Assembly: GCF_003419895.1 (NCBI RefSeq)
Contig: NZ_QPMM01000013.1
Span: 124,001 to 188,000 of the forward strand
DNA: 64,000 nt
Origin: Chitinophaga silvatica
Lineage (GTDB): Bacteria; Bacteroidota; Bacteroidia; Chitinophagales; Chitinophagaceae
Direction: 5' to 3'
The translations under genes were made by a program, and so were the position numbers. The notes beneath the pieces were generated by a model, which did not search any database, was not told the origin of the DNA, and worked only from the letters and a program-made list of their open reading frames with translations. Shown here piece by piece: positions 9,036 through 18,120 of the stretch (within the stretch, counting starts at the first letter, position 1; every line of letters begins with the position of its first letter).

Positions 9036-12000
9036 CTAAGTGGTTTTCTTGGCTTTCTTTAATGCAATTTTATATTTTTCAGGGGTTCCGCTCACATTTA
9101 CACTCATAAACCTCACTTTTTTATCCTTATCTCTGTATTCAATTTCATCCACCTGGTCTAAATCCACTTCTTCCTGCTTTCTTCCAAATAAAGCATGAAA
9201 ACCTACCTGTGTAACCATTTTCATTGGAATGCGTAGATAATAGTCCATTTTCAGATCGAGCGACTGTGTGCCGGAAACTTCTATATATCCTAATGAGGAA
9301 TTGATATTCATATTAGGGATTTGTAAAACCCCATTTTTCAGGGTGAGTTTATTCCTTAATGTATCAAATCTAACCTTTCTCAGGTTTTTGTCCTTAAAGT
9401 ACGACGACATAGCCTGCATAGGTCCAAAGTCGATCAGTGTACCATCCTTGATCTCTATATCCAACTGCGATTCTGTTTCACTTAATACCGGGGTCAGATC
9501 AGGATGTAATCGAACATAACTTTTAATATGGCCACTTAATACACCCTGCAGATTATTGTTCAGAATCATATCCTGCCCGAAGTTATCGAACTTGATCAGC
9601 ATTTTGGAAAGGTCTACATGCTCAATCGTAAGTCCACTCCTGAAATAGAGCTTATTAGGATCAGCTGCATTGAGTATTCCCCGCATAGCAATTCGTCCAC
9701 CTGCCAATTCTACTGTTAACGTATCAAACTTGATCTTTTTATCTTCCCGCATGTGCGCAGTGGCGAGGATATTTTTCAACCATAGCTTTTTGTACTTAAC
9801 CTTCCCGATGTTCAACTGTGTTTCGAAAGCAGAAAACGGAATACTGAATACATTAAATCCTGCTGCATGCAGCGAGTCATTTTCTTTGACTGTAGTTTTT
9901 TTAACAGGGGCTGTGGAGGCAACAGGGGTATGATCGCTGAAATCGTAATTCATTAACTCATCTATATCCAGCATATCGGATTTAAAACGGAAATAGTTGC
10001 TACGGGTAGCCAGCGTATCGGATTTGCGACGTCCTGTTGCATAGCGCATGTTCAGATCAAAATCTGTTCTTCCTATCTTACCTATCAAACTATCAATAAC
10101 AATAAATTTATTATTACCATATTTGATATGTCCACTTACCTTATCTATTTTTATCGGATGTTGCTTTAAACTACCAGAAATATTGGCAATACGTGCGTCA
10201 ACTTTCTTAAATACTGTATCATATTTTAGATTGATTTTAGAGCGCAGCCAAACATTTCCTGCTTCTTCATACCAGTAGCCTTGTGGTATAAATTTTCTGC
10301 CCCTTGGCCCAATGAGATCATTAACGGCTAAGCGTGGTGCCTTAAAGTCGAAAGCGATTTCAGTGTTACCTTTTTTGATTTTATCGAACCAGAATTTATA
10401 ATTATTCAATCTGGCCATCAGCGCAAATCCACTGCTGTCAATATTTCCGCTAAAATTTGAAACTCTCAGACTAGTATCATTTATCACTACAGCTGCATTA
10501 AATCCATGTAAGGCATGCGGGTATTCCTGGAATTTGGCATTCAGATCTGCAATTTTAAATGTGCCTTTGGGCAACGGATTAGCATGTAGCAATTCATTGA
10601 CGGAAGTTTCCAACGCCAAACCAATATTAAACCCGGTAATCACCTCTTTGCTTAAAACCGCATGGGCTGAATCAAATTTGAACAGCTCATTCAATTTTAA
10701 CTGCCTGCTGGATGCATTAAAAGTAACAGCTACCGGTTTATCCTGTTTATGAAACAGGGCCGGAACATCACTGATAGTTCCACTTGCGAAAATATCAGAA
10801 CTTCCCACACGGAATCCAACTGAATCGAGTTTGAGCCGGCCTTGCTCTACCAGGGCATGGATATTCATGTTTCTAACCGGCAGATGATAACCCGGAATAT
10901 GAAACGCCAGATTTCTGACAGTTAATTCGCTTTGTACTCCCTCTTTCAGTTTGGCCAAACTTTCTTCAGGAACACGCATATCTACCATCTCGCGGAAGTT
11001 CATATTCAACTTAATTTCTCCGCTAATTTGCTCCAGATCCTTAATACCTAAAAACTCACCGATGAAACGCAAATTCAGTTCAGAATAAACCTGCATAATG
11101 ATCTGCGGATCATTGAAGTTTTTCATGATGAAATTCCCTTTAAAGGTACCGGTACCTGGTCGGGCATTAAGATTGAGCACATGCAGCTCTGAAGTTTCAA
11201 GATTATGTTTGGCTCCATTGGTATAAAATCCTTTAAAGCCCAGCTGATCAACCTTTCTATCTATTTTTTTATTCTGAAAGAAAACGTCTTCACATCCAAA
11301 ATGGAATTCCATTAATGGCAGTTCATTTTTACTGACAGGTCCTTTTACGATTCCATTAAAAAAAATGCGGCCATCATGTTTGTATTTATTCAACATCACA
11401 GCTATATCCTCCGGTACGAAAGCGAAGAGCAGGTTCATATCGGGTTTGTCACCTTTTACCTGCAGATCTACATTTTTCTGACTTACGGTTCCTTTTACAG
11501 ACAAATCTGCATCTTCCAGCTTAATCGCACTTTCTTCTAATGTCAGCAGTTTCTTAGGCTGGTCGTATACTGCACCTATCTTCAGTTTAATATGTTTATT
11601 GCGAAAGAGGGAACTATCTTTTAATCCATTGATATCCAAAATCAGCTGGCTATCCATATTGATGGCAATCAGAGTAGAGTCCATAGAAAAACCGGCCTTT
11701 ACTCTCTCGATACGGGAGCCTACCGTATAGCCAGTAGAGGCATCGTGATAGGTAACATCAATATTTTTCAGGATGATCTTTTTCAGATCCAGATTCAACG
11801 CTTCCGTAGTAGAATCGGCGGTGGCAGCGGTACTGGTGTTTTTGATCTCGTGGGCTTTGATAATATCTACATCTCCGTTTGCTGCTCTTTCTACATGCAC
11901 TTTACCGTTAGCCAAAACGATGATCCTTACATTATAATGTTGTTGCAACAGGTCGGGTAAACTAAAACCAACGTATAATCGCTCTAATTGATAAAGCGGT

Positions 12001-12257
12001 TTCCCGGTCATTTGCTTGTTGGCAAAAAACTTAACATCGTGTAGAGCGATGGAGATATAGGGGAAATTACTAAATGGAGAAATACTGCTGTTGGCTATTA
12101 CTAATTCGCCCGGTAACTGCTTATTCAGTTCTTTCACGGCCATTTGAGTGAGCCTTTCCTGTTGGCTATACAGGATGCCTCCTGCAATTGTCAGTAATAA
12201 GATAAATACCCCGGCAATTATTAATAATAGTCTGATGATCTTTTTTCCTTTCTTCAT
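9036..12257 (-). CDS. AsmA-like envelope protein
   Basis: Protein of 1073 residues with one N-terminal membrane anchor (residues about 8-30) and a very long beta-rich region. The opening (SQQERLTQMAVKELNKQLPG) and the C-terminal part (NLQGVLSGHIKS, GTLIDFGPMQAMSSYFKD, NMNINSSLGYIEVSGTQSLD) match AsmA family proteins. In Gram-negative bacteria these bridge-like proteins are linked to lipid transport between membranes and to outer membrane assembly. It is preceded by GH43 on the opposite strand and followed, across a divergent gap, by the TetR-fabF unit; no operon partner is visible. Confidence 0.85.
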   Translation of the reverse strand: MKKGKKIIRLLLIIAGVFILLLTIAGGILYSQQERLTQMAVKELNKQLPGELVIANSSISPFSNFPYISIALHDVKFFANKQMTGKPLYQLERLYVGFSLPDLLQQHYNVRIIVLANGKVHVERAANGDVDIIKAHEIKNTSTAATADSTTEALNLDLKKIILKNIDVTYHDASTGYTVGSRIERVKAGFSMDSTLIAINMDSQLILDINGLKDSSLFRNKHIKLKIGAVYDQPKKLLTLEESAIKLEDADLSVKGTVSQKNVDLQVKGDKPDMNLLFAFVPEDIAVMLNKYKHDGRIFFNGIVKGPVSKNELPLMEFHFGCEDVFFQNKKIDRKVDQLGFKGFYTNGAKHNLETSELHVLNLNARPGTGTFKGNFIMKNFNDPQIIMQVYSELNLRFIGEFLGIKDLEQISGEIKLNMNFREMVDMRVPEESLAKLKEGVQSELTVRNLAFHIPGYHLPVRNMNIHALVEQGRLKLDSVGFRVGSSDIFASGTISDVPALFHKQDKPVAVTFNASSRQLKLNELFKFDSAHAVLSKEVITGFNIGLALETSVNELLHANPLPKGTFKIADLNAKFQEYPHALHGFNAAVVINDTSLRVSNFSGNIDSSGFALMARLNNYKFWFDKIKKGNTEIAFDFKAPRLAVNDLIGPRGRKFIPQGYWYEEAGNVWLRSKINLKYDTVFKKVDARIANISGSLKQHPIKIDKVSGHIKYGNNKFIVIDSLIGKIGRTDFDLNMRYATGRRKSDTLATRSNYFRFKSDMLDIDELMNYDFSDHTPVASTAPVKKTTVKENDSLHAAGFNVFSIPFSAFETQLNIGKVKYKKLWLKNILATAHMREDKKIKFDTLTVELAGGRIAMRGILNAADPNKLYFRSGLTIEHVDLSKMLIKFDNFGQDMILNNNLQGVLSGHIKSYVRLHPDLTPVLSETESQLDIEIKDGTLIDFGPMQAMSSYFKDKNLRKVRFDTLRNKLTLKNGVLQIPNMNINSSLGYIEVSGTQSLDLKMDYYLRIPMKMVTQVGFHALFGRKQEEVDLDQVDEIEYRDKDKKVRFMSVNVSGTPEKYKIALKKAKKTT

Positions 12258-12371
12258 AAAGATGGCCTTTCAATGGGCTAAAAATATATAAAAAATTGCT
12301 GTTGGGAGTATTAAGACTATGATCCGAGCTATTTTTTATTACTTTTAACGATTCATTTTAATTGTAGTTAC

Positions 12372-13355
12372 ATGAAAAGTTGGATTCCACTGCTTTTATT
12401 AGCAGGAAGTACGCAATTTGCAGCTGCTCAGAAAGTTGAGAAGAAAGAATATTCTGGTAATCCCGTATTTCCCGGTTGGTATGCCGATCCGGAAGGGGTA
12501 ATATTTGGGAAGCAATATTGGATTTATCCGACTTATTCGGCTCCTTACGAGAAACAGGTTTTCTTTGATGCATTTTCTTCCCCCGACCTGGTAAACTGGA
12601 CTAAACACTCCAATATTCTGGATACTTCGGCGGTAAAATGGGCCAAAATTGCAATGTGGGCTCCGGCTATTTTAGAAAAGGATAAACGCTATTATCTGTT
12701 CTTTGGGGCTAATGATATTCAAAACGATCAGGAAGTGGGAGGTATTGGTATAGCGGTGGCCGATAAGCCACAGGGGCCGTATAAGGATTATTTAGGGAAA
12801 CCGCTGGTAGATAAAATCATTAACAAGGCACAACCGATCGACCAATACGTTTTTCACGACAATGGCAAGTATTATCTTATCTATGGAGGATGGCGACATT
12901 GTAATATTGCTCAGTTGAAGCCCGATTTTACAGGTTTCATTCCGTTTGAAGATGGAACTATTTTCAGGGAAATTACTCCGGAGAAGTACGTAGAAGGGCC
13001 AACTATGTTTAAAAAAGATGGAAAATACTATTTTATGTGGTCTGAAGGTGGTTGGGGTGGCCCGGATTATAGTGTAGCTTATGCTATTGCAGATTCACCA
13101 ATGGGGCCATTTAATAGAATAGGAAAAATCCTGCAGCAAGACCCGAATATAGCAACAAGTGCTGGTCACCATTCCGTGATCAAGGCTCCCAAAGAGGATA
13201 AATGGTTTATTGTTTACCATCGCAGACCATTAACAGAAACAGATCGTAATTCCAGGGAGACTTGTATAGATAAAATGGAATTTGATAAGGATGGGTTAAT
13301 TAAACCAGTAATTATTACAAAGGAAGGAGTTAAAAGAACACCTATTCGTAAGTAG
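12372..13355 (+). CDS. Secreted glycoside hydrolase family 43 protein
   Basis: Predicted exported enzyme of 327 residues with a signal peptide ending AAAQ at residue 20. The five-bladed GH43 fold is indicated by the catalytic base Asp39 in WYADPEG, the pKa-modulating Asp157 in PIDQYVF and the acid Glu208 in YVEGPTMF. Blade repeats such as GKYYLIYGGW and GKYYFMWSEGG are visible. GH43 enzymes act on arabinose or xylose linkages in plant polysaccharides (arabinofuranosidase, xylosidase or arabinanase). No SusCD pair is adjacent; the arabinose-directed locus at 32-42 kb may be a functional partner. Confidence 0.9.
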   Translation: MKSWIPLLLLAGSTQFAAAQKVEKKEYSGNPVFPGWYADPEGVIFGKQYWIYPTYSAPYEKQVFFDAFSSPDLVNWTKHSNILDTSAVKWAKIAMWAPAILEKDKRYYLFFGANDIQNDQEVGGIGIAVADKPQGPYKDYLGKPLVDKIINKAQPIDQYVFHDNGKYYLIYGGWRHCNIAQLKPDFTGFIPFEDGTIFREITPEKYVEGPTMFKKDGKYYFMWSEGGWGGPDYSVAYAIADSPMGPFNRIGKILQQDPNIATSAGHHSVIKAPKEDKWFIVYHRRPLTETDRNSRETCIDKMEFDKDGLIKPVIITKEGVKRTPIRK

Positions 13356-13366
13356 AAATAATAAAA

Positions 13367-13426
13367 GATGTATCAAAAATAATTCCTACCCGAATAAGCT
13401 CTGGTAGGAATTACTTTTGATACATC
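13367..13426. repeat. Convergent-intergenic hairpin repeat, copy 2
   Basis: Arms of 24 bases at 13367-13390 and 13403-13426, one mismatch, with core TGTATCAAAAATAATTCC and a 12-base loop CGAATAAGCTCT. It starts 11 bases after the GH43 stop and lies between two convergent genes. The loop resembles that of copy 3 (CCCGAATAAGATCAGG). Confidence 0.8.
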
Positions 13427-13437
13427 CTGCTTTTAAA

Positions 13438-13488
13438 TTAAAAAGTGGTACTCAGCAGCAGCCTAACGCTGCCACTGGGTGACCACTT
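13438..13488 (-). terminator. Terminator of the sigma/FecR/AraC-like unit
   Basis: On the minus strand a stem (AAGTGGT with ACCACTT, plus inner GCAGC/GCTGC pairs) at 13443-13488 is followed by a T run. It begins nine bases after the stop of the AraC-like gene. Confidence 0.7.
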
Positions 13489-13496
13489 CTAAGGGG

Positions 13497-14468
13497 TTAT
13501 TGTACATTCAGAAAAAAGTTTAGGTTACAGCGATAATACTCCTGAAACTCTTTTTTCAGGGTTTCATAATCAGGGAATCCTGTTTTATTGGCAACATAGG
13601 TGAATGTATGTTGCTCTTCAGTAAGTAGCTTAAATGCTATGTTCATTCTTTCCTGATAAATCAGATCATCAACAGGTGTATAGAACATTTGTTGGAATGG
13701 TTCCTCTAGAAATTCAGGCACAACTTCAAATTTTTTGCAAAGTGCCTCCTTACTCTTTGCTTCTACCGGATTCTGAAGAATGTAATCAGCAATTTCCATT
13801 AACTGTGTTACATATGTGCCGTGCAACATAATAGGAGCCGGCGTTAGGAGGTAGTGCAGATAGGTAAGGAAATAGTTTAGTGCATTACGGTAGAGATATT
13901 TTTCGGCGAGATCACCAACCAGTTTACAGTTGATGATTCGCTTCATGATATTATAATTTACTTTGTTTGTCTGATAAGGATGTGGGGGAGGGGTAAATGA
14001 ATGAATTTCGTTATGATTAAATTCAACTTTTGGATTTAGAATTTTAAACAGCGGAAATTTATCTATAATATCGAATAGATAGAAGCTATCGAAATTTACA
14101 TGAAAATCCATGATATACTCTCTTACAGGAAAGGCAGCCGTAAGTTGAGGGTGCGTAGGGAGTGATATTTTCAAAGGCATCTCCTCTGTATGAGAATAGA
14201 ATCCTGAGATGCAGGCTGGTACGATGTCTTTATCTGTGATAATGGATGTTAGCTTAGTACCTTCACTAAGGTGTATGAGGTGATAGTAAATAGAAAATTC
14301 TCTGAATTTTATTTTTTGATCCAGAATAATACCGTTGATATCAATATCCGAATAATACTTAGCATAAGGCATCAGGGCGGAATGTAAGTAAACAGGAATT
14401 TTTTCAAGATTGATATGCAACTGATCATTCCTATTGGCAAGCAGGTATTTCTTTTTAATTTCCTTCAT
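13497..14468 (-). CDS. AraC-like helix-turn-helix protein
   Basis: Protein of 323 residues that I do not assign to a named subfamily. The last 100 or so residues look like a divergent AraC DNA-binding domain: first helix-turn-helix around IADYILQNPVEAKSKEALCK, then YQERMNIAFKLL and the second around FTYVANKTGFPDYETLKKEF. The first 200 residues form a mixed domain of unknown ligand. It is 17 bases downstream of the FecR-type gene and is probably co-transcribed with the sigma factor pair. It may report the same envelope signal. An unusual member is possible, since the family signature is weak. Confidence 0.65.
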   Translation of the reverse strand: MKEIKKKYLLANRNDQLHINLEKIPVYLHSALMPYAKYYSDIDINGIILDQKIKFREFSIYYHLIHLSEGTKLTSIITDKDIVPACISGFYSHTEEMPLKISLPTHPQLTAAFPVREYIMDFHVNFDSFYLFDIIDKFPLFKILNPKVEFNHNEIHSFTPPPHPYQTNKVNYNIMKRIINCKLVGDLAEKYLYRNALNYFLTYLHYLLTPAPIMLHGTYVTQLMEIADYILQNPVEAKSKEALCKKFEVVPEFLEEPFQQMFYTPVDDLIYQERMNIAFKLLTEEQHTFTYVANKTGFPDYETLKKEFQEYYRCNLNFFLNVQ

Positions 14469-14485
14469 GATACCTTATTTGAGTT

Positions 14486-15598
14486 TTATTTAAGATGCAG
14501 GGTGCTGTCTGCATCAAAATAATAATCTGTACCCGTAGTAGCTTTTACGCCTTCCAGCAAGAAGCTGAGAGGTGTACTTTTATCCAACAATGCACTGAAT
14601 TTGCGTTTCGACAGTTTAGGATCGTCCAGTACTGCTTTTACTCCATACCATCTGAAGATAGCATCACATACTTCATTGAGCGGAGCTTCGGAGAGACTGT
14701 TCAAGCCTTTTTGCCATCCTAATTCTACGGAAGCGTTAAAAGGTTGGGTATGTAAGGAGGCCTTAGGGGCATTAAAGATTGCCTGTTGGCCGGGTTTAAC
14801 TATAACTTCCTTGTTTCCTGCTTTCACTTTCACTTTACCTTCTACCAGGCATACTCTGATTTTTGAATTATCATAAGTATTGATATTAAAGCTGGTGCCT
14901 AGTACTTCCACGGCAGTATGAGGTAAATGTACCTTAAATGGTTGGTGCTCCTGTTTTGAGATTTTCAGGTATGCTTCCCCGTTTATGGCGATTTCTCTTT
15001 TCGAAGCATCGAATTTGGAGGGGAAAGTGATGGTAGTAGTAGCGTTTAGGTTTACTACGGAGCCATCCGGGAGTATTACATCGTATTTTTTGCCTGCAGG
15101 CACCTGTATGGTGTTATTACCTTCAGGTAAGTGACTGCTGGAGTTGAGATATAGTACATTATTTTGATTGGCAATCTGTTGGCCGGCTATATTGAGAACG
15201 GTGGCGGAGCCATCGAGTTGAATAACCTCCTGGTTGGCCAGCTTGAGGTAGACGTGTTTCTCATTATTAACGGTAGCAACAGCGATTGGTTGCTTAATTT
15301 CTTTTTTCCATGGAGCCAGTTTCCAGGTTGCCATGGCGGCAGCGCCTAAAATAGCGGCGGCCACTGCCCACGGGAGCAGCACCTTATATATTGGTTTTTT
15401 CTTTTTGAAGTCAATCACTTCCAGCCAGGGAGCCGGAGGTGGAGGAACAAAGGTAGCGGAAAGTTGCTCCCATTTTGATCTTACCAATGGATCTTCTTCG
15501 ATCAATTCCTCTAACCATAGATCATCCGCTGCGGAAATTACTCCCGCTAGCTTCTCTGTCATTAGCTTGTATATTTCTTCGGCGCTATTCATGTACAC
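14486..15598 (-). CDS. FecR family anti-sigma factor with DUF4974 domain
   Basis: Inner membrane anti-sigma factor of 370 residues. The cytoplasmic N-terminus (residues 1-70) should hold the sigma factor. One membrane segment lies at about 72-92 (VLLPWAVAAAILGAAAMATW). A periplasmic FecR domain follows at about 160-270 (PAGKKYDVILPDGSVVNLNA, GEAYLKISKQEHQPFKVH, VEVLGTSFNI). The DUF4974 (STN-like) C-terminus ends the protein (LNEVCDAIFRWYGV). In Bacteroidota these sense the N-terminal STN domain of a partner SusC transporter. The start could also be the third codon, a second ATG. It follows the sigma gene by 34 bases. Confidence 0.92.
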   Translation of the reverse strand: MYMNSAEEIYKLMTEKLAGVISAADDLWLEELIEEDPLVRSKWEQLSATFVPPPPAPWLEVIDFKKKKPIYKVLLPWAVAAAILGAAAMATWKLAPWKKEIKQPIAVATVNNEKHVYLKLANQEVIQLDGSATVLNIAGQQIANQNNVLYLNSSSHLPEGNNTIQVPAGKKYDVILPDGSVVNLNATTTITFPSKFDASKREIAINGEAYLKISKQEHQPFKVHLPHTAVEVLGTSFNINTYDNSKIRVCLVEGKVKVKAGNKEVIVKPGQQAIFNAPKASLHTQPFNASVELGWQKGLNSLSEAPLNEVCDAIFRWYGVKAVLDDPKLSKRKFSALLDKSTPLSFLLEGVKATTGTDYYFDADSTLHLK

Positions 15599-15632
15599 TC
15601 TATAAAACCGGTTTTTTAAGTAGGCGGGGTAT

Positions 15633-16190
15633 TCAGGAAAGCATTTTTTTTAAAGAAGCCCTTAAAGTTCTCAGGGCACTGGCAACCTGTTTTTTCACAG
15701 TTTCTTCACTGGTCTGCATTACAGCTGCTATTTCTTTACGTGTTTTATTTTCCTGGTAAGCCAGCCTGAAAGCAAGTGATTGTCTTTCCGGTAGTTTTTT
15801 AATGGCTGTTTCAAGTTGGTCTTTTAATTCATTGTTTTCCAACCTGCTATGTTGAATTGTATAAGTTTCTGGTAAAGTAATCTCTTTTAATCGCTTAATA
15901 CGTGTAGCATCTTTCGCCAGCTTGTTCAGGCATCGGTTACGGATACTTATATAGAGGAAGTTTTTTAATTCAGCAGAACTATTGAAATCGATTTTAGAGC
16001 CGACATCTTTATGCCAGAAATCAATAAATAAATCCTGTGAAAGCTCCTGTGCCTCAATCTCATCTTTTAACATCGAATAGGCAGTAACGTAGAGCCAATG
16101 ACGATAGGTGTCATAGACGTATTGGAAGGCAGCAAGGTTGCCGTCTCTCAATTGTGCAAGCAATTCAATATCGTTGATAGATGCACTCAT
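15633..16190 (-). CDS. ECF RNA polymerase sigma factor
   Basis: Sigma-70 factor of 185 residues of the Bacteroidota ECF group that pairs with FecR-type anti-sigma factors. Region 2 spans about 25-95 (FQYVYDTYRHWLYVTAYSML, EAQELSQDLFIDFWHKD). Region 4 spans about 120-175 (LPERQSLAFRLAYQENKTRK, helix-turn-helix TRKEIAAVMQTSEETVKKQV). It heads a unit with FecR and an AraC-like gene. Such pairs normally sit beside a SusC/SusD locus, but none is adjacent here. The AAA-rich end (LKKMLS) completes a full-length protein. Confidence 0.93.
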   Translation of the reverse strand: MSASINDIELLAQLRDGNLAAFQYVYDTYRHWLYVTAYSMLKDEIEAQELSQDLFIDFWHKDVGSKIDFNSSAELKNFLYISIRNRCLNKLAKDATRIKRLKEITLPETYTIQHSRLENNELKDQLETAIKKLPERQSLAFRLAYQENKTRKEIAAVMQTSEETVKKQVASALRTLRASLKKMLS

Positions 16191-16519
16191 GATAAATTAA
16201 ATTGAAAAGAAGTCAGGTCGTACAACCCTTTGTTGTAGGAATAAATTTCGCGGTTTGATAAAATAGTTAAACTCAATTCATGACCTTAAAACAAAAAAAC
16301 GGAAATAAGGTTGAGACAGACAATAGAAACCCAACAAATTTAACATAGGGCTCACCGCCTATATTTATATTCGTTTCTGCGCCCGGATTGGTTTTTTTAT
16401 CCTACCATCTATTTGTTAATGATTTGTTATTCCAAAATCAAAACGTTGTACTTTAATCACATGACTTTTAAAATGAAATATATTTTCTCAAAATATTCCA
16501 GGGAGTTGCAGGTTTATAT
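16191..16519. other. Intergenic region upstream of the sigma factor gene
   Basis: This 329-base AT-rich stretch should hold the promoter of the sigma/FecR unit. A weak inverted repeat with GTTGTA/TACAAC-type arms lies near 16218-16240. I see no RNA gene, no clear terminator and no convincing coding sequence. Confidence 0.5.
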
Positions 16520-16648
16520 TTATTCTTTCAGTTTTATCAGCTGATCTGTGGATACATCAGTTATAGCGCTAGTCTTAAATGCATGGCTTTCTCCTCTCGG
16601 ATGCGCAATATAAATATTGTCTGCATTTTTCCAAGCAAAGCTCACCAT
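16520..16648 (-). CDS. Possible small protein of 42 residues downstream of the helicase
   Basis: A short frame starts with ATG at 16648, 16 bases after the helicase stop on the same strand, and ends with TAA at 16520. The predicted peptide begins MVSFAWKNADNIYIAHPRGE and ends STDQLIKLKE, with a hydrophilic, soluble composition. The codons match the style of neighbouring genes, and the sequence reads like a real protein, not random translation. I do not recognise a family. It could be a conserved small gene co-transcribed with the helicase, or a remnant of a longer one. Confidence 0.4.
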   Translation of the reverse strand: MVSFAWKNADNIYIAHPRGESHAFKTSAITDVSTDQLIKLKE

Positions 16649-16664
16649 AAGTATTTTGAAAAGA

Positions 16665-17993
16665 TTATTTTTTAGGCTTCCTTTTCTTAGGCTTGCCATA
16701 CTTCAGCATCATTTTGTCTTTGTGCGAGACCTTTTGATTGGTTTTCATGTTTTTGGCTTTCTTCTCATGAAAAGCGGGTCCTACATCCGTACGTTTAGGG
16801 GCTTTCACCAAAGTATTACGCATAAATACCTTTGGCTTCTCATCTTCTGTTAGCACTTCAGATATTACTAAATCGGCCGGTAAAGATTGCTCAGGAATCT
16901 GGTAATTCATTAGGGCTTCTATCTTTTCCAGATTTTCCAGCTCCGACTCTTTCGTCAGCAAAATTGCAATCCCCCTCTTATCAGCTCTACCGGTACGGCC
17001 TATACGATGTATATAATTTTCCGGGGTATCAGGGGTGTCAAAATTAATAACGTGTGAAACTTCCGAAATATCCAGACCTCTGGCTATAATATCGGTTGCA
17101 ATCAGAAAACGATAAGTGCCATTCTCAAATTGCTTTACAGTATTGAAACGATGATTCTGTTCTTTATTAGAATGGATAATTCCTACTTTGCCCTCAAAAT
17201 CTTTCACCAGCTGCTCATACAGATCATCTGCCAATGCCTTGGTACCCACAAAGATCAGCGTCTTAGTCATATCCGGAGTAGTATCGATTAACAGCTCCAG
17301 TAAATTGACCTTAGTAAAAAAATTAGGAACCTTATATACGCTTTGTTCTATGTTTTCGAGTGGAGATCCTGCCGGTGCTGCTTCTATTTTTGCCGGATTG
17401 TTGAAGTGCGTATCAATAATTTTCTCTACATCTTCTGTCAATGTAGCTGAGAAAAGCAGATTTTGCCGTTTGTCTGGCAATAAATCCATGATATTATTTA
17501 ACTGGGTACGAAATCCTAAATTAAGCATCTCATCTACTTCATCAATTACTAACTGCTTAATTGATTTCACTTTCAGGGCTCCACTCAATATTATATCATA
17601 AAGCCGGCCAGGAGTGGCAACCAGAATATCCAGTTTGTCCTGTACAGCCTCCATCTGAGGATTCATATTTACTCCACCATAAACGCCCATTACCGATACG
17701 CTCATGTATGAAGTCAGTTCTTTCACCGACTCAACTACCTGCACTACCAGTTCCCTTGTTGGTACCAGTATCATCACAGTTGGATGCTTTTCTTTGGAAA
17801 ACTTGAACATGCGCAGAATAGGCAGCAAATAGGCAAAGGTTTTACCAGTTCCCGTTTGCGCAATCCCACAAACATCCTGCCCGGACATAATTACAGAAAA
17901 TGCCTTTTTTTGAATAGTGGTAGGCTGTTGTATTCCTAATTCGTCCAGCGCGTTAAGTAAAGAAGTATTCAGGTTTAAATCACGAAAAGTCAT
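16665..17993 (-). CDS. DEAD-box family ATP-dependent RNA helicase
   Basis: RNA helicase of 442 residues. Motifs in order: Q motif (FRDLNLNTSLLNALDELGIQ with PTTIQ), Walker A AQTGTGKT (45-52), PTRELV (78-83), TPGR, motif II as DEVD (151-154), SAT (182-184), and the second RecA domain with TDIIARGLD and HRIGRTGR. The last 60 residues are lysine-rich, ending PKKRKPKK, which suits RNA binding. The DEAD box reads DEVD: the two acidic catalytic residues are kept and only the alanine differs. Likely roles are ribosome assembly or mRNA turnover; the exact subfamily is unclear. Confidence 0.93.
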   Translation of the reverse strand: MTFRDLNLNTSLLNALDELGIQQPTTIQKKAFSVIMSGQDVCGIAQTGTGKTFAYLLPILRMFKFSKEKHPTVMILVPTRELVVQVVESVKELTSYMSVSVMGVYGGVNMNPQMEAVQDKLDILVATPGRLYDIILSGALKVKSIKQLVIDEVDEMLNLGFRTQLNNIMDLLPDKRQNLLFSATLTEDVEKIIDTHFNNPAKIEAAPAGSPLENIEQSVYKVPNFFTKVNLLELLIDTTPDMTKTLIFVGTKALADDLYEQLVKDFEGKVGIIHSNKEQNHRFNTVKQFENGTYRFLIATDIIARGLDISEVSHVINFDTPDTPENYIHRIGRTGRADKRGIAILLTKESELENLEKIEALMNYQIPEQSLPADLVISEVLTEDEKPKVFMRNTLVKAPKRTDVGPAFHEKKAKNMKTNQKVSHKDKMMLKYGKPKKRKPKK

Positions 17994-18120
17994 GCGGCTA
18001 CTATAATATGAAACCGCAAAGGTAAAGAATTAATAATCACCATCCACCAGATGTATGACAGAATAATTACCTATCTTCCTGTCTGGAAATGGCTTTATTA
18101 TAAATGTAAATCGTGATCTC

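Noticed and set aside
16280..16348. 22-codon frame in the gap before the sigma factor
   Set aside because: Too short, low complexity and no natural protein look, unlike the 42-codon frame at 16520.
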